A DNA stretch of 64,000 nt, taken from Methylotenera sp. Its GTDB lineage: Bacteria; Pseudomonadota; Gammaproteobacteria; Burkholderiales; Methylophilaceae. Below the pieces are notes generated by a model that saw only the letters and a program-made list of their open reading frames with translations, did not search any database and had not been told where the DNA came from. Position 1 is the first letter of the stretch; each line of letters starts with the position of its first letter. Shown here piece after piece: positions 9,945 to 18,437 of the stretch. The DNA lies in NCBI GenBank assembly GCA_030652995.1, contig JAUSAG010000008.1:1-64000 (forward strand), written 5' to 3'. Position numbers and translations under genes: made by a program.

Positions 9945-10610
9945 ATGAACGCTAAAAAACGCTTTGAAATTTTTAAGCGCTTGAGCATCGCTATCCCAGA
10001 CCCTGCAACTGAACTCAAACATAACAGCACGTTTGAACTATTGATTGCTGTGATTTTATCGGCGCAGGCGACGGATAAAGGCGTAAATCTGGCCACAGAT
10101 AAGTTATTCGCCACGGCCAATACACCAGAAGCAATTTTGGCACTGGGCATTCATGGTTTAGAGAACTACATTAAAACCATTGGCTTATATCACTCAAAAG
10201 CCAAAAATGTGCTCGCGACCTGCCAAATACTCATCACACAGCACCAATCACAAGTACCCAATACTCGGCTAGCCTTAGAAGCGTTGCCGGGCGTAGGCCG
10301 CAAGACGGCTAATGTCATTTTAAATACAGCGTTTGGCGAACCGACGATTGCCGTGGATACCCATTTATTTCGATTAGGCAACCGCATTAAGTTAGCGCCC
10401 GGTAAAACAGTGTTGGAAGTTGAGAAGCAATATCTAAAAACCATTCCGCCTGCATTTATGCAAGATGCCCATCACCTGCTCATTTTGCATGGACGTTATA
10501 CTTGTACCGCCATTAAGCCAAAATGTGCCCAATGTTGCATTGAAGACTTATGCGAATATCAGGCAAAAGAATACGTGCCACCTAAGCTTAAGCAAAAAAG
10601 TCAACCATGA
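9945..10610 (+). CDS. nth: Endonuclease III
   Basis: Nth, 221 residues, is a bifunctional DNA glycosylase and AP lyase that removes oxidised pyrimidines in base-excision repair. It shows the helix-hairpin-helix LPGVGRKTANV with the catalytic Lys, the catalytic Asp in VDTHLFR, and a C-terminal 4Fe-4S cluster motif C-x6-C-x2-C-x5-C (starting CTAIKPKC). I chose ATG 9945 because a CAGGAG ribosome site sits at 9933-9938. The TTG two codons upstream would lie directly on that site. Its stop overlaps the start of the FIST gene by 4 bases. Confidence 0.96.
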   Translation: MNAKKRFEIFKRLSIAIPDPATELKHNSTFELLIAVILSAQATDKGVNLATDKLFATANTPEAILALGIHGLENYIKTIGLYHSKAKNVLATCQILITQHQSQVPNTRLALEALPGVGRKTANVILNTAFGEPTIAVDTHLFRLGNRIKLAPGKTVLEVEKQYLKTIPPAFMQDAHHLLILHGRYTCTAIKPKCAQCCIEDLCEYQAKEYVPPKLKQKSQP

Positions 10611-11698
10611 AAGTTGCAACCAGTATTGTATTAGGCCGTGAAGCCAAACCTGAACTTGCTACTGAAGCTGTGACGAACGCCATGCGCAAAGCAGGCATTA
10701 CTGTTGCAAATAGCGTGCTACTTTTACTCACCTCGGAATTTGCAAGCAACCCACAAGCCGCCATTAAAGCCGCTGCAAAAGCTGCCAATTGCACACAGGT
10801 TATAGGTTGTTCAGCAACCGGTATTTTTACCGAAGAAGACTGGGTGCTAGATGCGCCGGCCGTAGCAGCTATGGTGTTTGGCGATGATGTTAGCTTGCAA
10901 CTTGCCAGACAAAACCACTCACAGCTACCATTACTTACCTTATCTGCCCCTAATGCAATTAACAGCACATGGCTTAACAATGACGTTGAGCGTTTTGGCG
11001 GTGTGTCGGGTGATGCGGTGGGTCAAGGCCCATTTTCTGTATGGCAAAATGCCAAAGGTGAAGTTACTGGTTACGTTGAAGCTTTTTTTTCTGGCGTCAA
11101 TATTATTACAGAAGCGTCGCATGGCTTACTGCAGCTCACGCAACCTAAAAAAATTCAACAAGTTGATGAATTTGATATTATGATGTTAAGTCATCACACC
11201 AGCCCTTTAGCCAGCCTAAAAAAGGCGTGGAAAACGCATAGTAAAAGCCATGAACTCGTGCCGCTACACTTGGTAATGGCCATGGTTGCCGAGAGTGCTG
11301 AAGCCATAAAACAAGGCGAATATAATCTTACCACCGTGATTAGCTATGATGAAACCAATGGTAGCATCACCTTGGCTCAACCCCTTAAACTTGGGCAATA
11401 TATAAGCTGGGGCCTGCGTGACACTACCGCCACTATTGCAGACATGACACACATGACGCATCGATTGACTGAAAAATTAGGGTGCCAGCCTGATTTTGCT
11501 TTATTGTTTTCTTGCTTAGGTCGTGGCCCCTATTTTTATGCAGGAACGGACCAAGACTTAAAAGTAATTACACGGCAATTTCCACAGATGCCTCTATTGG
11601 GGTTTTACGGCAATGGAGAAATCGCCTCCATTAATGGGGTCAATCAATTGCTTCCTTATTCAGCAGTGCTATGTCTATTTAGCGCAAAAGCAGATTAA
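10607..11698 (+). CDS. FIST-domain signal-sensing protein
   Basis: A 363-residue cytoplasmic protein with FIST_N (roughly residues 30-210; includes the VIGCSATGIF segment) and FIST_C domains (about residues 225-345; ends with FYGNGEIASING). FIST modules are predicted small-ligand sensors and usually occur with signalling domains. Here it is a stand-alone version, common in betaproteobacteria. It starts inside the nth stop codon (ATGA) and is followed after 14 bases by the DUF1841 gene, so it is probably co-transcribed. Ligand unknown. Confidence 0.85.
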   Translation: MKVATSIVLGREAKPELATEAVTNAMRKAGITVANSVLLLLTSEFASNPQAAIKAAAKAANCTQVIGCSATGIFTEEDWVLDAPAVAAMVFGDDVSLQLARQNHSQLPLLTLSAPNAINSTWLNNDVERFGGVSGDAVGQGPFSVWQNAKGEVTGYVEAFFSGVNIITEASHGLLQLTQPKKIQQVDEFDIMMLSHHTSPLASLKKAWKTHSKSHELVPLHLVMAMVAESAEAIKQGEYNLTTVISYDETNGSITLAQPLKLGQYISWGLRDTTATIADMTHMTHRLTEKLGCQPDFALLFSCLGRGPYFYAGTDQDLKVITRQFPQMPLLGFYGNGEIASINGVNQLLPYSAVLCLFSAKAD

Positions 11699-11712
11699 AT
11701 TTAGAAACCATC

Positions 11713-12153
11713 ATGAGTTTATACAACCCAAGCCGAGACCAAGCCCGTCAGTTTTTATTTGATGCGTGGGCTAAATTTAAACAAAATTCACCACTATCAG
11801 ATTTAGAAAAAATAGCGGTCGAAGTGATTCAGATGCACTCTGAATATCATGCTATGTTGGAGGCGCCAGAGCGCTACATGCAGCAGCAGTACTTTCCAGA
11901 AATGGGCGAAACCAACCCGTTTTTACATTTGAGCTTACATTTATCCGTGATTGAACAGATCAGCATCAACCAACCGATTGGCATCACACAAGTTTATGCT
12001 ACATTACAGAAAAAACATGATGACAACCATATGGCACAACATGATTTATTAGAATGCCTTGCCGAAACCATTTGGCAGGCGCAGCGTAACAATACACCTT
12101 TAGATTCAGTGCATTACCTTAGCCTACTGAATCAGCGAATTGGGCAAGCCTAA
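11713..12153 (+). CDS. DUF1841 family protein
   Basis: A 146-residue soluble, mainly helical protein matching the DUF1841 family: N-terminal YNPSRDQARQF, a central MLEAPERY block and a conserved NPFLHLSLHLSV segment rich in His. No signal peptide or membrane helix. Function unknown. It overlaps the start of the sigma-factor gene by 1 base (TAATG), so the two are translationally coupled. The neighbour order DUF1841 then ECF sigma suggests only co-expression, not shared function. Confidence 0.85.
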   Translation: MSLYNPSRDQARQFLFDAWAKFKQNSPLSDLEKIAVEVIQMHSEYHAMLEAPERYMQQQYFPEMGETNPFLHLSLHLSVIEQISINQPIGITQVYATLQKKHDDNHMAQHDLLECLAETIWQAQRNNTPLDSVHYLSLLNQRIGQA

Positions 12154-12710
12154 TGGCAGATAATGTAAATAACTGGCTGAACGACCATGGCGACTATTTA
12201 TATCGCTTTGCCTTTGCCAGACTACGCGACACGCACTTAGCTGAAGATGCCGTACAAGAAACCATGTTAGCCGCCATTAAAAGCAATGGTTTTAAAGGTG
12301 ATTCATCTGCACGTACCTGGCTCACAGGCATACTCAAACATAAAATGATAGACCTGCAACGTAAACAATTTCGTGAGCAGCCAATCTCTGATTTAATTGA
12401 CTTGGATGCAAGTGACACCAGCATGGATGATCTTTTTAATCAATCAGGTCGCTGGCTCGACAAACCGCAAACATTTAATATGCCTGATAACGCACTGGAA
12501 CAAAAACAGTTTTTAAGTGTGCTAGATGGTTGCCTGAATAAATTACCTAAAAAATTAAGAGTCATTTTCTTATTGCGCGATGTGCATGAGTCAGACAACG
12601 AAAATATTTGTAAGGAACTCGATATTTCAGCGACCAACGCTTGGGTAATGTTGTATCGCGCTCGGATGGGTTTAAGAAAGTGTTTAGAATTGAATTGGAC
12701 CGGGGCATGA
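12153..12710 (+). CDS. ECF-type RNA polymerase sigma factor
   Basis: A 185-residue sigma-70 family factor with only regions 2 and 4, as in extracytoplasmic-function sigmas. Region 2 spans about residues 10-75 (LAEDAVQETMLAAI, then the -10 recognition helix with ARTWLTGILKHKMIDLQRK). Region 4 spans about residues 125-180 (LPKKLRVIFLLRDV and a helix-turn-helix). The next gene encodes a ZAS-type anti-sigma factor, and hvfABC follow at once, so the sigma most likely drives this cassette in response to a metal or oxidative cue. The cue and the promoter motif are not visible here. Confidence 0.93.
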   Translation: MADNVNNWLNDHGDYLYRFAFARLRDTHLAEDAVQETMLAAIKSNGFKGDSSARTWLTGILKHKMIDLQRKQFREQPISDLIDLDASDTSMDDLFNQSGRWLDKPQTFNMPDNALEQKQFLSVLDGCLNKLPKKLRVIFLLRDVHESDNENICKELDISATNAWVMLYRARMGLRKCLELNWTGA

Positions 12711-12729
12711 ACAGTGGAGTAAAAACTAT

Positions 12730-12987
12730 ATGCTGACATGTAAACAAATCAGTCAACTCGTTTCACAATCTTTAGACCGTCCATTATCATGGTCTGAACG
12801 TGTGCAACTAAAGCTACATGTTTTAATGTGCAACGCTTGTCGACACTTTAAGCATCAGTTAAATCAGCTGGATATTGCTATACAGCAGCTTAAAAATGAA
12901 ACTATGCTTGACCAAACGATACAGCTCCCGATAGATGCAAAAACAAAAATTTTGCAAGCAATTGAGTTAGACAAGAAGTCAATCTAG
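12730..12987 (+). CDS. Small zinc-finger anti-sigma factor
   Basis: An 85-residue cytoplasmic protein with the ZAS core: CKQIS at residues 4-8, then H-x3-C-x2-C (HVLMCNAC, about residues 30-37), followed by an amphipathic helix. This is the minimal soluble anti-sigma domain (zf-HC2) that binds zinc and holds ECF sigma factors inactive. It lacks a membrane helix, so sensing would be cytoplasmic, probably by zinc release or Cys oxidation. It lies 19 bases after the sigma gene and 32 bases before hvfA. Confidence 0.85.
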   Translation: MLTCKQISQLVSQSLDRPLSWSERVQLKLHVLMCNACRHFKHQLNQLDIAIQQLKNETMLDQTIQLPIDAKTKILQAIELDKKSI

Positions 12988-13019
12988 TTGTTATATTAAT
13001 ATTTTTGAAAGGATCTACC

Positions 13020-13352
13020 ATGAACAAAACACAAAAAACAATTTCTTTAGCCATTGGCAGCGCATTCGCATTGTCTATCGCTGCAACCGCTGTCCAAGCC
13101 ACAGAAAACCCATTTGCAATAAAGTCACTTGCTTCCGGCTACCAAGTTGCAGATAACCACGCTGAAAAAACTAAAGATGGTAAATGCGGCGCCGGTAAAT
13201 GTGGCGCTAGCAAGAAAGATGACGCAAAAGCTAAAGATGGCAAATGTGGCGCCGGTAAATGCGGTGCTAGCAAGAAAGATGATAAGGCCAAAGAGGGTGC
13301 ATGTGGCGGTGAAAAAGCCAAAGAGGGTGCATGTGGCGGTGAAAAGAAGTAA
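13020..13352 (+). CDS. hvfA: HvfA-like Cys-repeat RiPP precursor (bufferin-type)
   Basis: A 110-residue exported precursor. Residues 1-28 form a cleavable signal peptide ending AVQA, followed by the conserved TENPFAIKSLASGYQVA block seen in HvfA-type low-complexity proteins. The rest is Lys/Asp/Gly-rich and holds six Cys, in two copies of GKCGAGKCGAS and two of EGACGGEK. In this family such Gly-x-Cys-Gly cores are modified by the neighbouring DUF692 enzyme and are linked to copper handling. ATG 13020 is chosen because AAAGGA sits 6 bases upstream; the TTG at 13005 has no ribosome site. Followed after 29 bases by the modifying enzyme gene. Confidence 0.88.
   Translation: MNKTQKTISLAIGSAFALSIAATAVQATENPFAIKSLASGYQVADNHAEKTKDGKCGAGKCGASKKDDAKAKDGKCGAGKCGASKKDDKAKEGACGGEKAKEGACGGEKK
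13171..13346 (+). repeat. In-frame tandem repeats in the RiPP core
   Basis: Two 60-bp units (13171-13230, 13231-13290) encode the KDGKCGAGKCGASKKDDAKA-type module. Two 30-bp units (13287-13316, 13317-13346) encode AKEGACGGEK. The DNA repeats are nearly identical, so copy number can probably change by slippage. Confidence 0.9.
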
Positions 13353-13381
13353 ATCCATCAATTAACACATACCGTTAACTG

Positions 13382-14251
13382 ATGGCCATTACAAGCCAAA
13401 TTCAAGGTGCTGGTCTGGGGTTAAAGCGCGAGCTGATACCTCAGATTCAAGCACTGTATGGACAAGCAGAAATTGCCAATATCAACTTTGTGGAAATCGC
13501 ACCTGAGAACTGGATAGATGCCGGTGGTGAAAGAGCAAAGCAGCTGAATTGGTTTGTTGAGCGCTACCCCATTGTTTGTCATGGCTTATGTTTATCCCTG
13601 GGCGGATTAGCGCCACTCAATACTGACTTTTTAAAACAAGTTAAAAGCTTTCTGCATCAGTATCAGATCCCCGTTTATACCGAGCATTTGAGTTATTGCA
13701 CTGACGGTTACAAAGGTGAGCAAGGCTATTTGTATGACCTGCTACCCATTCCATTTACCGAAGAGGCGGTACACTACGTTGCTCAACGTATCCGTCAAAC
13801 GCAGGATATTTTAGGGCAGCGCATAGGCATTGAAAATGCCTCGTTTTACGTAGCGGCACCGGTGTCTGAAATGAGCGAGCTTGCCTTTATCAATGCTGTG
13901 TTAGAGGAAGCTGACTGCTTACTGCACCTCGACATCAATAATATTTACGTCAATAGCGTTAACTTCAACTTTAACCCACATGAGTTTTTACGTGGCATCC
14001 CCGGTGAACGTATTATCTACAGCCACGTTGCCGGGCATTACCAGCAAACGGCAGAATTACTGGTAGATACACACGGTGAAGACATCATTGACCCGGTATG
14101 GGCTTTGCTTGAGGATGCCTATCAATTGTTTGGCGCATTCCCTACCCTACTAGAGCGGGACACTAACATCCCGCCTTTGAATATTCTAATGAGCGAAGTC
14201 AATAAGATTGCGCAATTACAGCGCAATCGAAGCAATCAACAATTATCATGA
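13382..14251 (+). CDS. hvfB: DUF692 (MNIO) RiPP-modifying enzyme, HvfB/BufB-like
   Basis: A 289-residue member of the multinuclear non-heme iron-dependent oxidative (MNIO, DUF692) family, a TIM-barrel enzyme that oxidatively modifies Cys in peptide precursors. Family residues are visible: HGLCLSLGG (about residue 62), TEHLSYC, IGIENAS, LHLDINNIYVN, SHVAGH and DTHGEDI, supplying the His/Asp/Glu iron ligands. It lies between the Cys-rich precursor and the DUF2063 partner, with its stop overlapping the latter by 4 bases. Complete, normal length. The exact modification cannot be read from sequence; related HvfABC systems are reported to convert Cys into oxazolone-thioamide type groups. Confidence 0.93.
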   Translation: MAITSQIQGAGLGLKRELIPQIQALYGQAEIANINFVEIAPENWIDAGGERAKQLNWFVERYPIVCHGLCLSLGGLAPLNTDFLKQVKSFLHQYQIPVYTEHLSYCTDGYKGEQGYLYDLLPIPFTEEAVHYVAQRIRQTQDILGQRIGIENASFYVAAPVSEMSELAFINAVLEEADCLLHLDINNIYVNSVNFNFNPHEFLRGIPGERIIYSHVAGHYQQTAELLVDTHGEDIIDPVWALLEDAYQLFGAFPTLLERDTNIPPLNILMSEVNKIAQLQRNRSNQQLS

Positions 14252-15039
14252 GCGCAGACCTACCCAGCTTTCAACGTTACCAATTAGCATTTACTGCACA
14301 CATTCGCGACCCGCTACATCAGCCTCGCCCTCAAGGAGTTGCTGCTAGCGGCATGGCTGTCTATCAAGAAATTGTGTTTAACAATCTATTTGCAACAGTA
14401 TCCGCGTGCTTTCCCGTTGCACAAAAAGTAATTGGCAAGCGCGCATGGCTAAAGTTAACCCGAGCCTTTTTGCGAGAACACGCTGCTAATACGCCAATCT
14501 TTAGAAAAATTCCTGAAGAGTTTTTAAGTTTTTTAGCTGACTCAACCTCCAATAGACCACCTTTATTACCATCCTACCTGTTAAGCCTTTGCCATTACGA
14601 ATGGATAGAACTACTAGTCGCATCAATCGAGGCGCCAAAACTAGATGATGAAGCAATTAACCCGCAGGGCGATTTACTCACTGAGCAGCCAGTTTTTACA
14701 CCCACTATGCAGTTGCTGAATTATGACTACGCCGTACATAAAATTTCGCCGAGTAATAAACCTAAACAGCAGCAAAGCACACAGCTTTTGGTGTACCGTA
14801 ACGTTGAAGAACAAGTAAAGTTCTTAGCGCTCAATTCAGTCACCTTTAGGCTCCTGATACTATTAAGTCAGAGTGAATGCACCAGTAAACAAGCACTCAC
14901 AATAGTTTCCGATGAAATGCATGCAGACTCCCCTGAAAAAATAATTCAATTTGGTCTGCAAGCTTTAGAGGATCTAAAAAACTTAGGTGTGATTATTGGC
15001 ACACTTAAACCTAAATCAAGCCTGATAAAAAGCAGATAA
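14248..15039 (+). CDS. hvfC: DUF2063 partner protein, HvfC/BufC-like
   Basis: A 263-residue protein with an N-terminal DUF2063 domain (FQRYQLAFTAHIRDP, then SGMAVYQEIVFNN, about residues 8-100) and a C-terminal winged-helix-like part. In the hvf/buf cassettes this subunit binds the precursor and delivers it to the DUF692 enzyme. ATGA overlap with hvfB indicates equal expression. No DoxX-type fourth gene follows; the next 440 bases are repeats and a tRNA on the other strand, so the cassette is of the three-gene type. Confidence 0.9.
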   Translation: MSADLPSFQRYQLAFTAHIRDPLHQPRPQGVAASGMAVYQEIVFNNLFATVSACFPVAQKVIGKRAWLKLTRAFLREHAANTPIFRKIPEEFLSFLADSTSNRPPLLPSYLLSLCHYEWIELLVASIEAPKLDDEAINPQGDLLTEQPVFTPTMQLLNYDYAVHKISPSNKPKQQQSTQLLVYRNVEEQVKFLALNSVTFRLLILLSQSECTSKQALTIVSDEMHADSPEKIIQFGLQALEDLKNLGVIIGTLKPKSSLIKSR

Positions 15040-15203
15040 GCTAGCGTTAAACCCAGAGACCGACAGACCATATAAGCAATACAGAGCCTCATGCGAGTTG
15101 CCAACCCATGAAACTAGAATAACCTAAGCTAGGTTTAAATTTACCCGTTGATGAGATGGTGGTGATGGGTAACACCGGTAAGGTGAAAATTTGCTATGCC
15201 ACA

Positions 15204-15407
15204 TTAACCCAGATTTTTCATTAGGACTTGGCATGGTAACGCCACACAGTTTGATGGACTTTTTGTGAAAATTTTATGGGCAATAGTCATTCTATTGACA
15301 GAAAGTTTGCACAAAAAAGACGCAAAATGTGCAAGTTAACATTCAAGTAGTGTTCCCTGAGCTTGTCGAAGGGGGAAAATCACCTAATAATGGAAAATCT
15401 GGGTTAA
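15204..15407. repeat. Short element with terminal inverted repeats (MITE-like or IS remnant)
   Basis: The ends 15204-15225 (TTAACCCAGATTTTTCATTA) and 15383-15407 are inverted copies of each other with small differences. They enclose about 157 bp without a coding frame. No clear target-site duplication is seen. The structure suggests a non-autonomous transposable element or decayed insertion sequence. Confidence 0.6.
15353..15375. repeat. REP-like sequence unit
   Basis: CCCTGAGCTTGTCGAAGGG matches a dispersed REP-type unit widespread in proteobacterial intergenic DNA. A related, hairpin-forming pair occurs at 41942-41993 in this window. It lies inside the 15204-15407 element. Confidence 0.5.
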
Positions 15408-15432
15408 ACCTCAATAGCAAATGTAACAGACA

Positions 15433-15462
15433 TAAAAAAGGGCACTTTAAATCAAGTGCCCA
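15433..15462 (-). terminator. Terminator of tRNA-Leu
   Basis: 8-bp stem GGGCACTT/AAGTGCCC (15440-15447 with 15454-15461). On the minus strand it is followed by six T, 15 bases beyond the tRNA 3' end. Confidence 0.88.
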
Positions 15463-15476
15463 GTTTTATACAGGTT

Positions 15477-15561
15477 TGGTGCCCGGGGCCGGAATCGAAC
15501 CGGCACGCATTGCTGCGCGGGATTTTGAGTCCCGTGCGTCTACCAATTCCGCCACCCGGGC
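15477..15561 (-). tRNA. tRNA-Leu (anticodon CAA)
   Basis: An 85-nt class II tRNA. The acceptor arm GCCCGGG pairs with CCCGGGC, and the 3' ACCA is encoded. The D-arm is GCGGAATTGGTAGACGC. The anticodon stem CGGGA/TCCCG encloses loop CTCAAAA, giving anticodon CAA, which reads UUG codons. A variable arm and a TTCGATT T-loop are present. The long variable arm and the anticodon fix the identity as leucine. Confidence 0.96.
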
Positions 15562-15622
15562 TTTTTGGAATATACATTACTGTATAATTGCAATCCCGCC
15601 ATTATAGCAAGCTCTTTGACTT

Positions 15623-16654
15623 ATGCGAACCCTTGATTTCAATTTTTATTTACCTGATCACTTAATTGCACAATATCCAACCTCTGAACGCACAGCTAGC
15701 CGTATGCTGCATGTTAATGGCGCTGATAGCAACTTAACTGATGAAGCTTTTTCAGATTTGCCCAATTTTTTAAATACGGGTGATTTGCTGGTATTTAACG
15801 ACACCCGTGTAATTAAAGCACGCCTATTTGGACAGAAACATTCTGGTGGAAATGTTGAGGTGCTAGTAGAGCGCATTATTAATCAACATGTTGTGTATGC
15901 GCATGTGCGTGCATCGCGCTCACCCAAAGTCGGTAGCTTAATTAAGCTGTCAGATGCCTTCGATGTGCAGGTGATTGCACGTCATGATGATTTATTTGAG
16001 TTACGATTTTTAAGTGACGACTCCGTGTTGGAGTTACTTGAGCGACACGGAGCATTGCCGTTGCCGCCTTATATTACGCATGAAGCAACCATTCAAGACG
16101 AAGAGCGCTACCAAACCGTGTACAGTAAAAATCTAGGTGCGGTAGCGGCCCCAACCGCAGGCTTACATTTCAATGAGGCTATGCTGGATAAAATCAAACA
16201 AAAAGGCGTTAACATCGCTTATGTTACTTTGCATGTAGGCGCGGGGACATTTCAGCCAGTGCGTGTAGATAATATTCATGAGCACAAAATGCATAGTGAG
16301 TTTTATAACGTTCCGCAAGCTACGGTAGATATGATTGCTACGACAAAAAAAAATGGAGGTAAAGTAACCGCGATTGGCACGACGGCCATGCGCGCATTAG
16401 AAAGTGCCGCGCAAAGTGGTACGCTTCAAGCTGGCGAAGGTGAAACAAGTATATTTATTACCCCTGGCTACGTCTTCAAAGTGGTTGACCGCTTATTCAC
16501 TAATTTTCATTTACCTAAAAGCACCTTGCTTATGCTAGTGTCAGCCTTTGGTGGGTTCGACAATATTAAAAAAGCATATTCGCATGCTATACAACAGGAA
16601 TATCGTTTTTTTAGCTATGGCGATGCCATGCTGATTGAAAAGCATATGCCATAA
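15623..16654 (+). CDS. queA: tRNA preQ1(34) S-adenosylmethionine ribosyltransferase-isomerase
   Basis: QueA, 343 residues, transfers and isomerises the ribosyl group of S-adenosylmethionine onto preQ1 in tRNA to form epoxyqueuosine. The N-terminal [12 protein letters not shown], central [13 protein letters not shown] and AAPTAGLHF, and the C-terminal [19 protein letters not shown] are all family hallmarks. Full length (E. coli about 356). Divergent from tRNA-Leu with a 61-base spacer. No tgt, yajC or secD follows, so queA is apart from its frequent neighbours. Confidence 0.96.
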   Translation: MRTLDFNFYLPDHLIAQYPTSERTASRMLHVNGADSNLTDEAFSDLPNFLNTGDLLVFNDTRVIKARLFGQKHSGGNVEVLVERIINQHVVYAHVRASRSPKVGSLIKLSDAFDVQVIARHDDLFELRFLSDDSVLELLERHGALPLPPYITHEATIQDEERYQTVYSKNLGAVAAPTAGLHFNEAMLDKIKQKGVNIAYVTLHVGAGTFQPVRVDNIHEHKMHSEFYNVPQATVDMIATTKKNGGKVTAIGTTAMRALESAAQSGTLQAGEGETSIFITPGYVFKVVDRLFTNFHLPKSTLLMLVSAFGGFDNIKKAYSHAIQQEYRFFSYGDAMLIEKHMP

Positions 16655-16745
16655 AGCTCATGGGATTTTTTTTAATCCACGCTGAACAAATCACCAAGAA
16701 TTTTGACCAACCTTATGTTATTAAATAAAAATTGAGAACCTGATT

Positions 16746-17621
16746 ATGCGTATTTCATCCACACTGCTCTCTATATTGCTATTAAGTGTTTTACATCCTG
16801 CACAGGCCGAGATTTTACCTGAAGCTCAACTTGGAATAAAAATCACTTTAGCCAATAAAGCAACGACACGTCCCATGACAGTTGCGCATATTCCAAGCTT
16901 TAAACGCTATTACATCGCAGACGGTGGCTTAGCGCCAATGGGCAGTGAACTTGAAGCCGCTGTTTCAAAATCGCTAATTCATGCTTACGATGAAGATGGA
17001 AACTATATAAACTCATCACGCCCTGGGTACGATAATCGATCAATTTATTACAATCCCAATACTTATAAATTAGAAACCATCACCTACAACGTTTCCAGTG
17101 ACGTAGGATTTGCCCCCAACACCGGCATATTCTCTATTGATCTGGCCGAAAATGGTGATTTGAAAGACTCTTCTTTAGAAATACTAGGCTTTAATCCCGC
17201 ATTTGGTGACTCGGATACCATGCCAAGTTACAACGCTGAAACTAATCAATATTACGCCAAACAGAAACGTAGCAATAAAGTATGGGTAGTCGACACAAAG
17301 CTGCGTGAAAAAGTGAGTGAAATTTTATTAGACTTTACAGCAGCCGGTGTGGCGCACGACGATGTTACAGACAGTTTTGTGGCTTTTAGCGGTGTTAAAG
17401 ATCAGGAACTTGTATTACTGGATATTGACCACAAATCCGTACTGATCTTTGATTTAAACGGGAAATATATAGGCAAAAGCGAATTACCAAAAAATTTAAA
17501 GTTACGCGCTAATAATCACTATAACGGCACAGGCTACGCCAATGACTTACTATTTGTATTTCATGAGCCAGAAGGTGAGTTTGGCACTTACTACGGATTT
17601 AAAGTGCTAAAAAACAATTAG
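16746..17621 (+). CDS. Secreted hypothetical protein, likely beta-propeller
   Basis: A 291-residue protein with a clear signal peptide (residues 1-21, cleavage after AQA). The mature part has recurring short segments of the type xxYYIADG, GIFSIDL, KVWVVDT and ELVLLDI spaced 40-60 residues apart, as in beta-propeller proteins that report or bind ligands in the periplasm. No catalytic motif is seen and no family name can be given. Single-gene unit: ribosome site near 16735, terminator directly after the stop. Confidence 0.7.
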   Translation: MRISSTLLSILLLSVLHPAQAEILPEAQLGIKITLANKATTRPMTVAHIPSFKRYYIADGGLAPMGSELEAAVSKSLIHAYDEDGNYINSSRPGYDNRSIYYNPNTYKLETITYNVSSDVGFAPNTGIFSIDLAENGDLKDSSLEILGFNPAFGDSDTMPSYNAETNQYYAKQKRSNKVWVVDTKLREKVSEILLDFTAAGVAHDDVTDSFVAFSGVKDQELVLLDIDHKSVLIFDLNGKYIGKSELPKNLKLRANNHYNGTGYANDLLFVFHEPEGEFGTYYGFKVLKNN

Positions 17622-17640
17622 TTTGACTACCGTATCAATT

Positions 17641-17674
17641 AAAAAGCCGCCTTTATCTAAAGGCGGCTTTTTAA
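17641..17674. terminator. Bidirectional terminator
   Basis: A5-GCCGCCTTT stem pairing with AAAGGCGGC-T5, 4-nt loop, between two convergent genes. A-rich left arm and T-rich right arm allow termination of both. Confidence 0.9.
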
Positions 17675-17693
17675 TGAACTTACTAACTGCTAC

Positions 17694-18215
17694 TTATTTG
17701 CCTAGCATGCCAGCAACTTTTCCTGAAACCATTCCAAACACTGCGCCTAATACAAACGACAGAGATAGCAATAGCACTGGGTTAGTGAAATCTGCAGCGG
17801 TTAAACTTGCTAAAGGACCAACACCATCTACTGTAGGTTGGTGCAACGCATAAGCGACTGTTGCCGCGTAACCATATACGTTTGCCGGCACTACAGAAAG
17901 TAGATTGAAACTTGCCACAATCACCAAAAAGAACACGGTAACTGCCACATATACTGGTGCCGCTGCTGCCGCAGGTAAACCAACTGGGTTATTAACAACA
18001 AGGAATAATGCAATACCTGCGACAATCGCACCGTACACTGTCCCTGCTATCGTTTTTTGTAATGCGGCGTTGTCACCACCTGTATGAAAGTAACACCCCC
18101 AAGCGATAAAGCCAGCCCATACCAATACCGATCCTGCCAGTGGACCAAACGCTAAAAATGTCCAGACTCCCCCTAAAACAGCAATACTCAATGCTAATGC
18201 AGTTAATTTCGACAT
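17694..18215 (-). CDS. DUF1097 family membrane protein (YcdZ-like)
   Basis: A 173-residue protein made almost entirely of hydrophobic helices (about five or six), rich in Ala, Val and Gly. It has the AFIAWGCYFHTGG-type segment near residue 40 and a Gly-rich C-terminal helix, fitting the DUF1097 inner-membrane family. ATG 18215 is chosen since GGGAG lies 8 bases upstream; the TTG-initiated longer frame runs through that site. Role unknown; some relatives sit near urea or carboxylation genes, but nothing here supports that. Confidence 0.7.
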   Translation of the reverse strand: MSKLTALALSIAVLGGVWTFLAFGPLAGSVLVWAGFIAWGCYFHTGGDNAALQKTIAGTVYGAIVAGIALFLVVNNPVGLPAAAAAPVYVAVTVFFLVIVASFNLLSVVPANVYGYAATVAYALHQPTVDGVGPLASLTAADFTNPVLLLSLSFVLGAVFGMVSGKVAGMLGK

Positions 18216-18437
18216 ACTTTTTTCTCCCAAATTTCATTAGTTGAATAACAAGTTAATGCGAACGGCAGCGCGTGATTAGGGCAGGTAAGGATGTAATAAG
18301 TTGCCCTAAAACATAAAACGCCAAGGGCATATTGAATGATTTTTGATGAAATGTAAACTTTATTACAACGTTCTGTTACATTTTAGACATACAAAAACTA
18401 GAGGGTATACGAAATATTGTAGTTTTTGATGCGTTTC

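Noticed and set aside
13125-13361. Frames in other phases across the precursor repeats
   Set aside because: Shadows caused by the tandem DNA repeats of hvfA; no start sites.
15329-15607. Open frame of 92 codons on the plus strand across the repeats and tRNA-Leu
   Set aside because: It reads through the antisense strand of a confident tRNA, a REP unit and a terminator; no ribosome site or family similarity.
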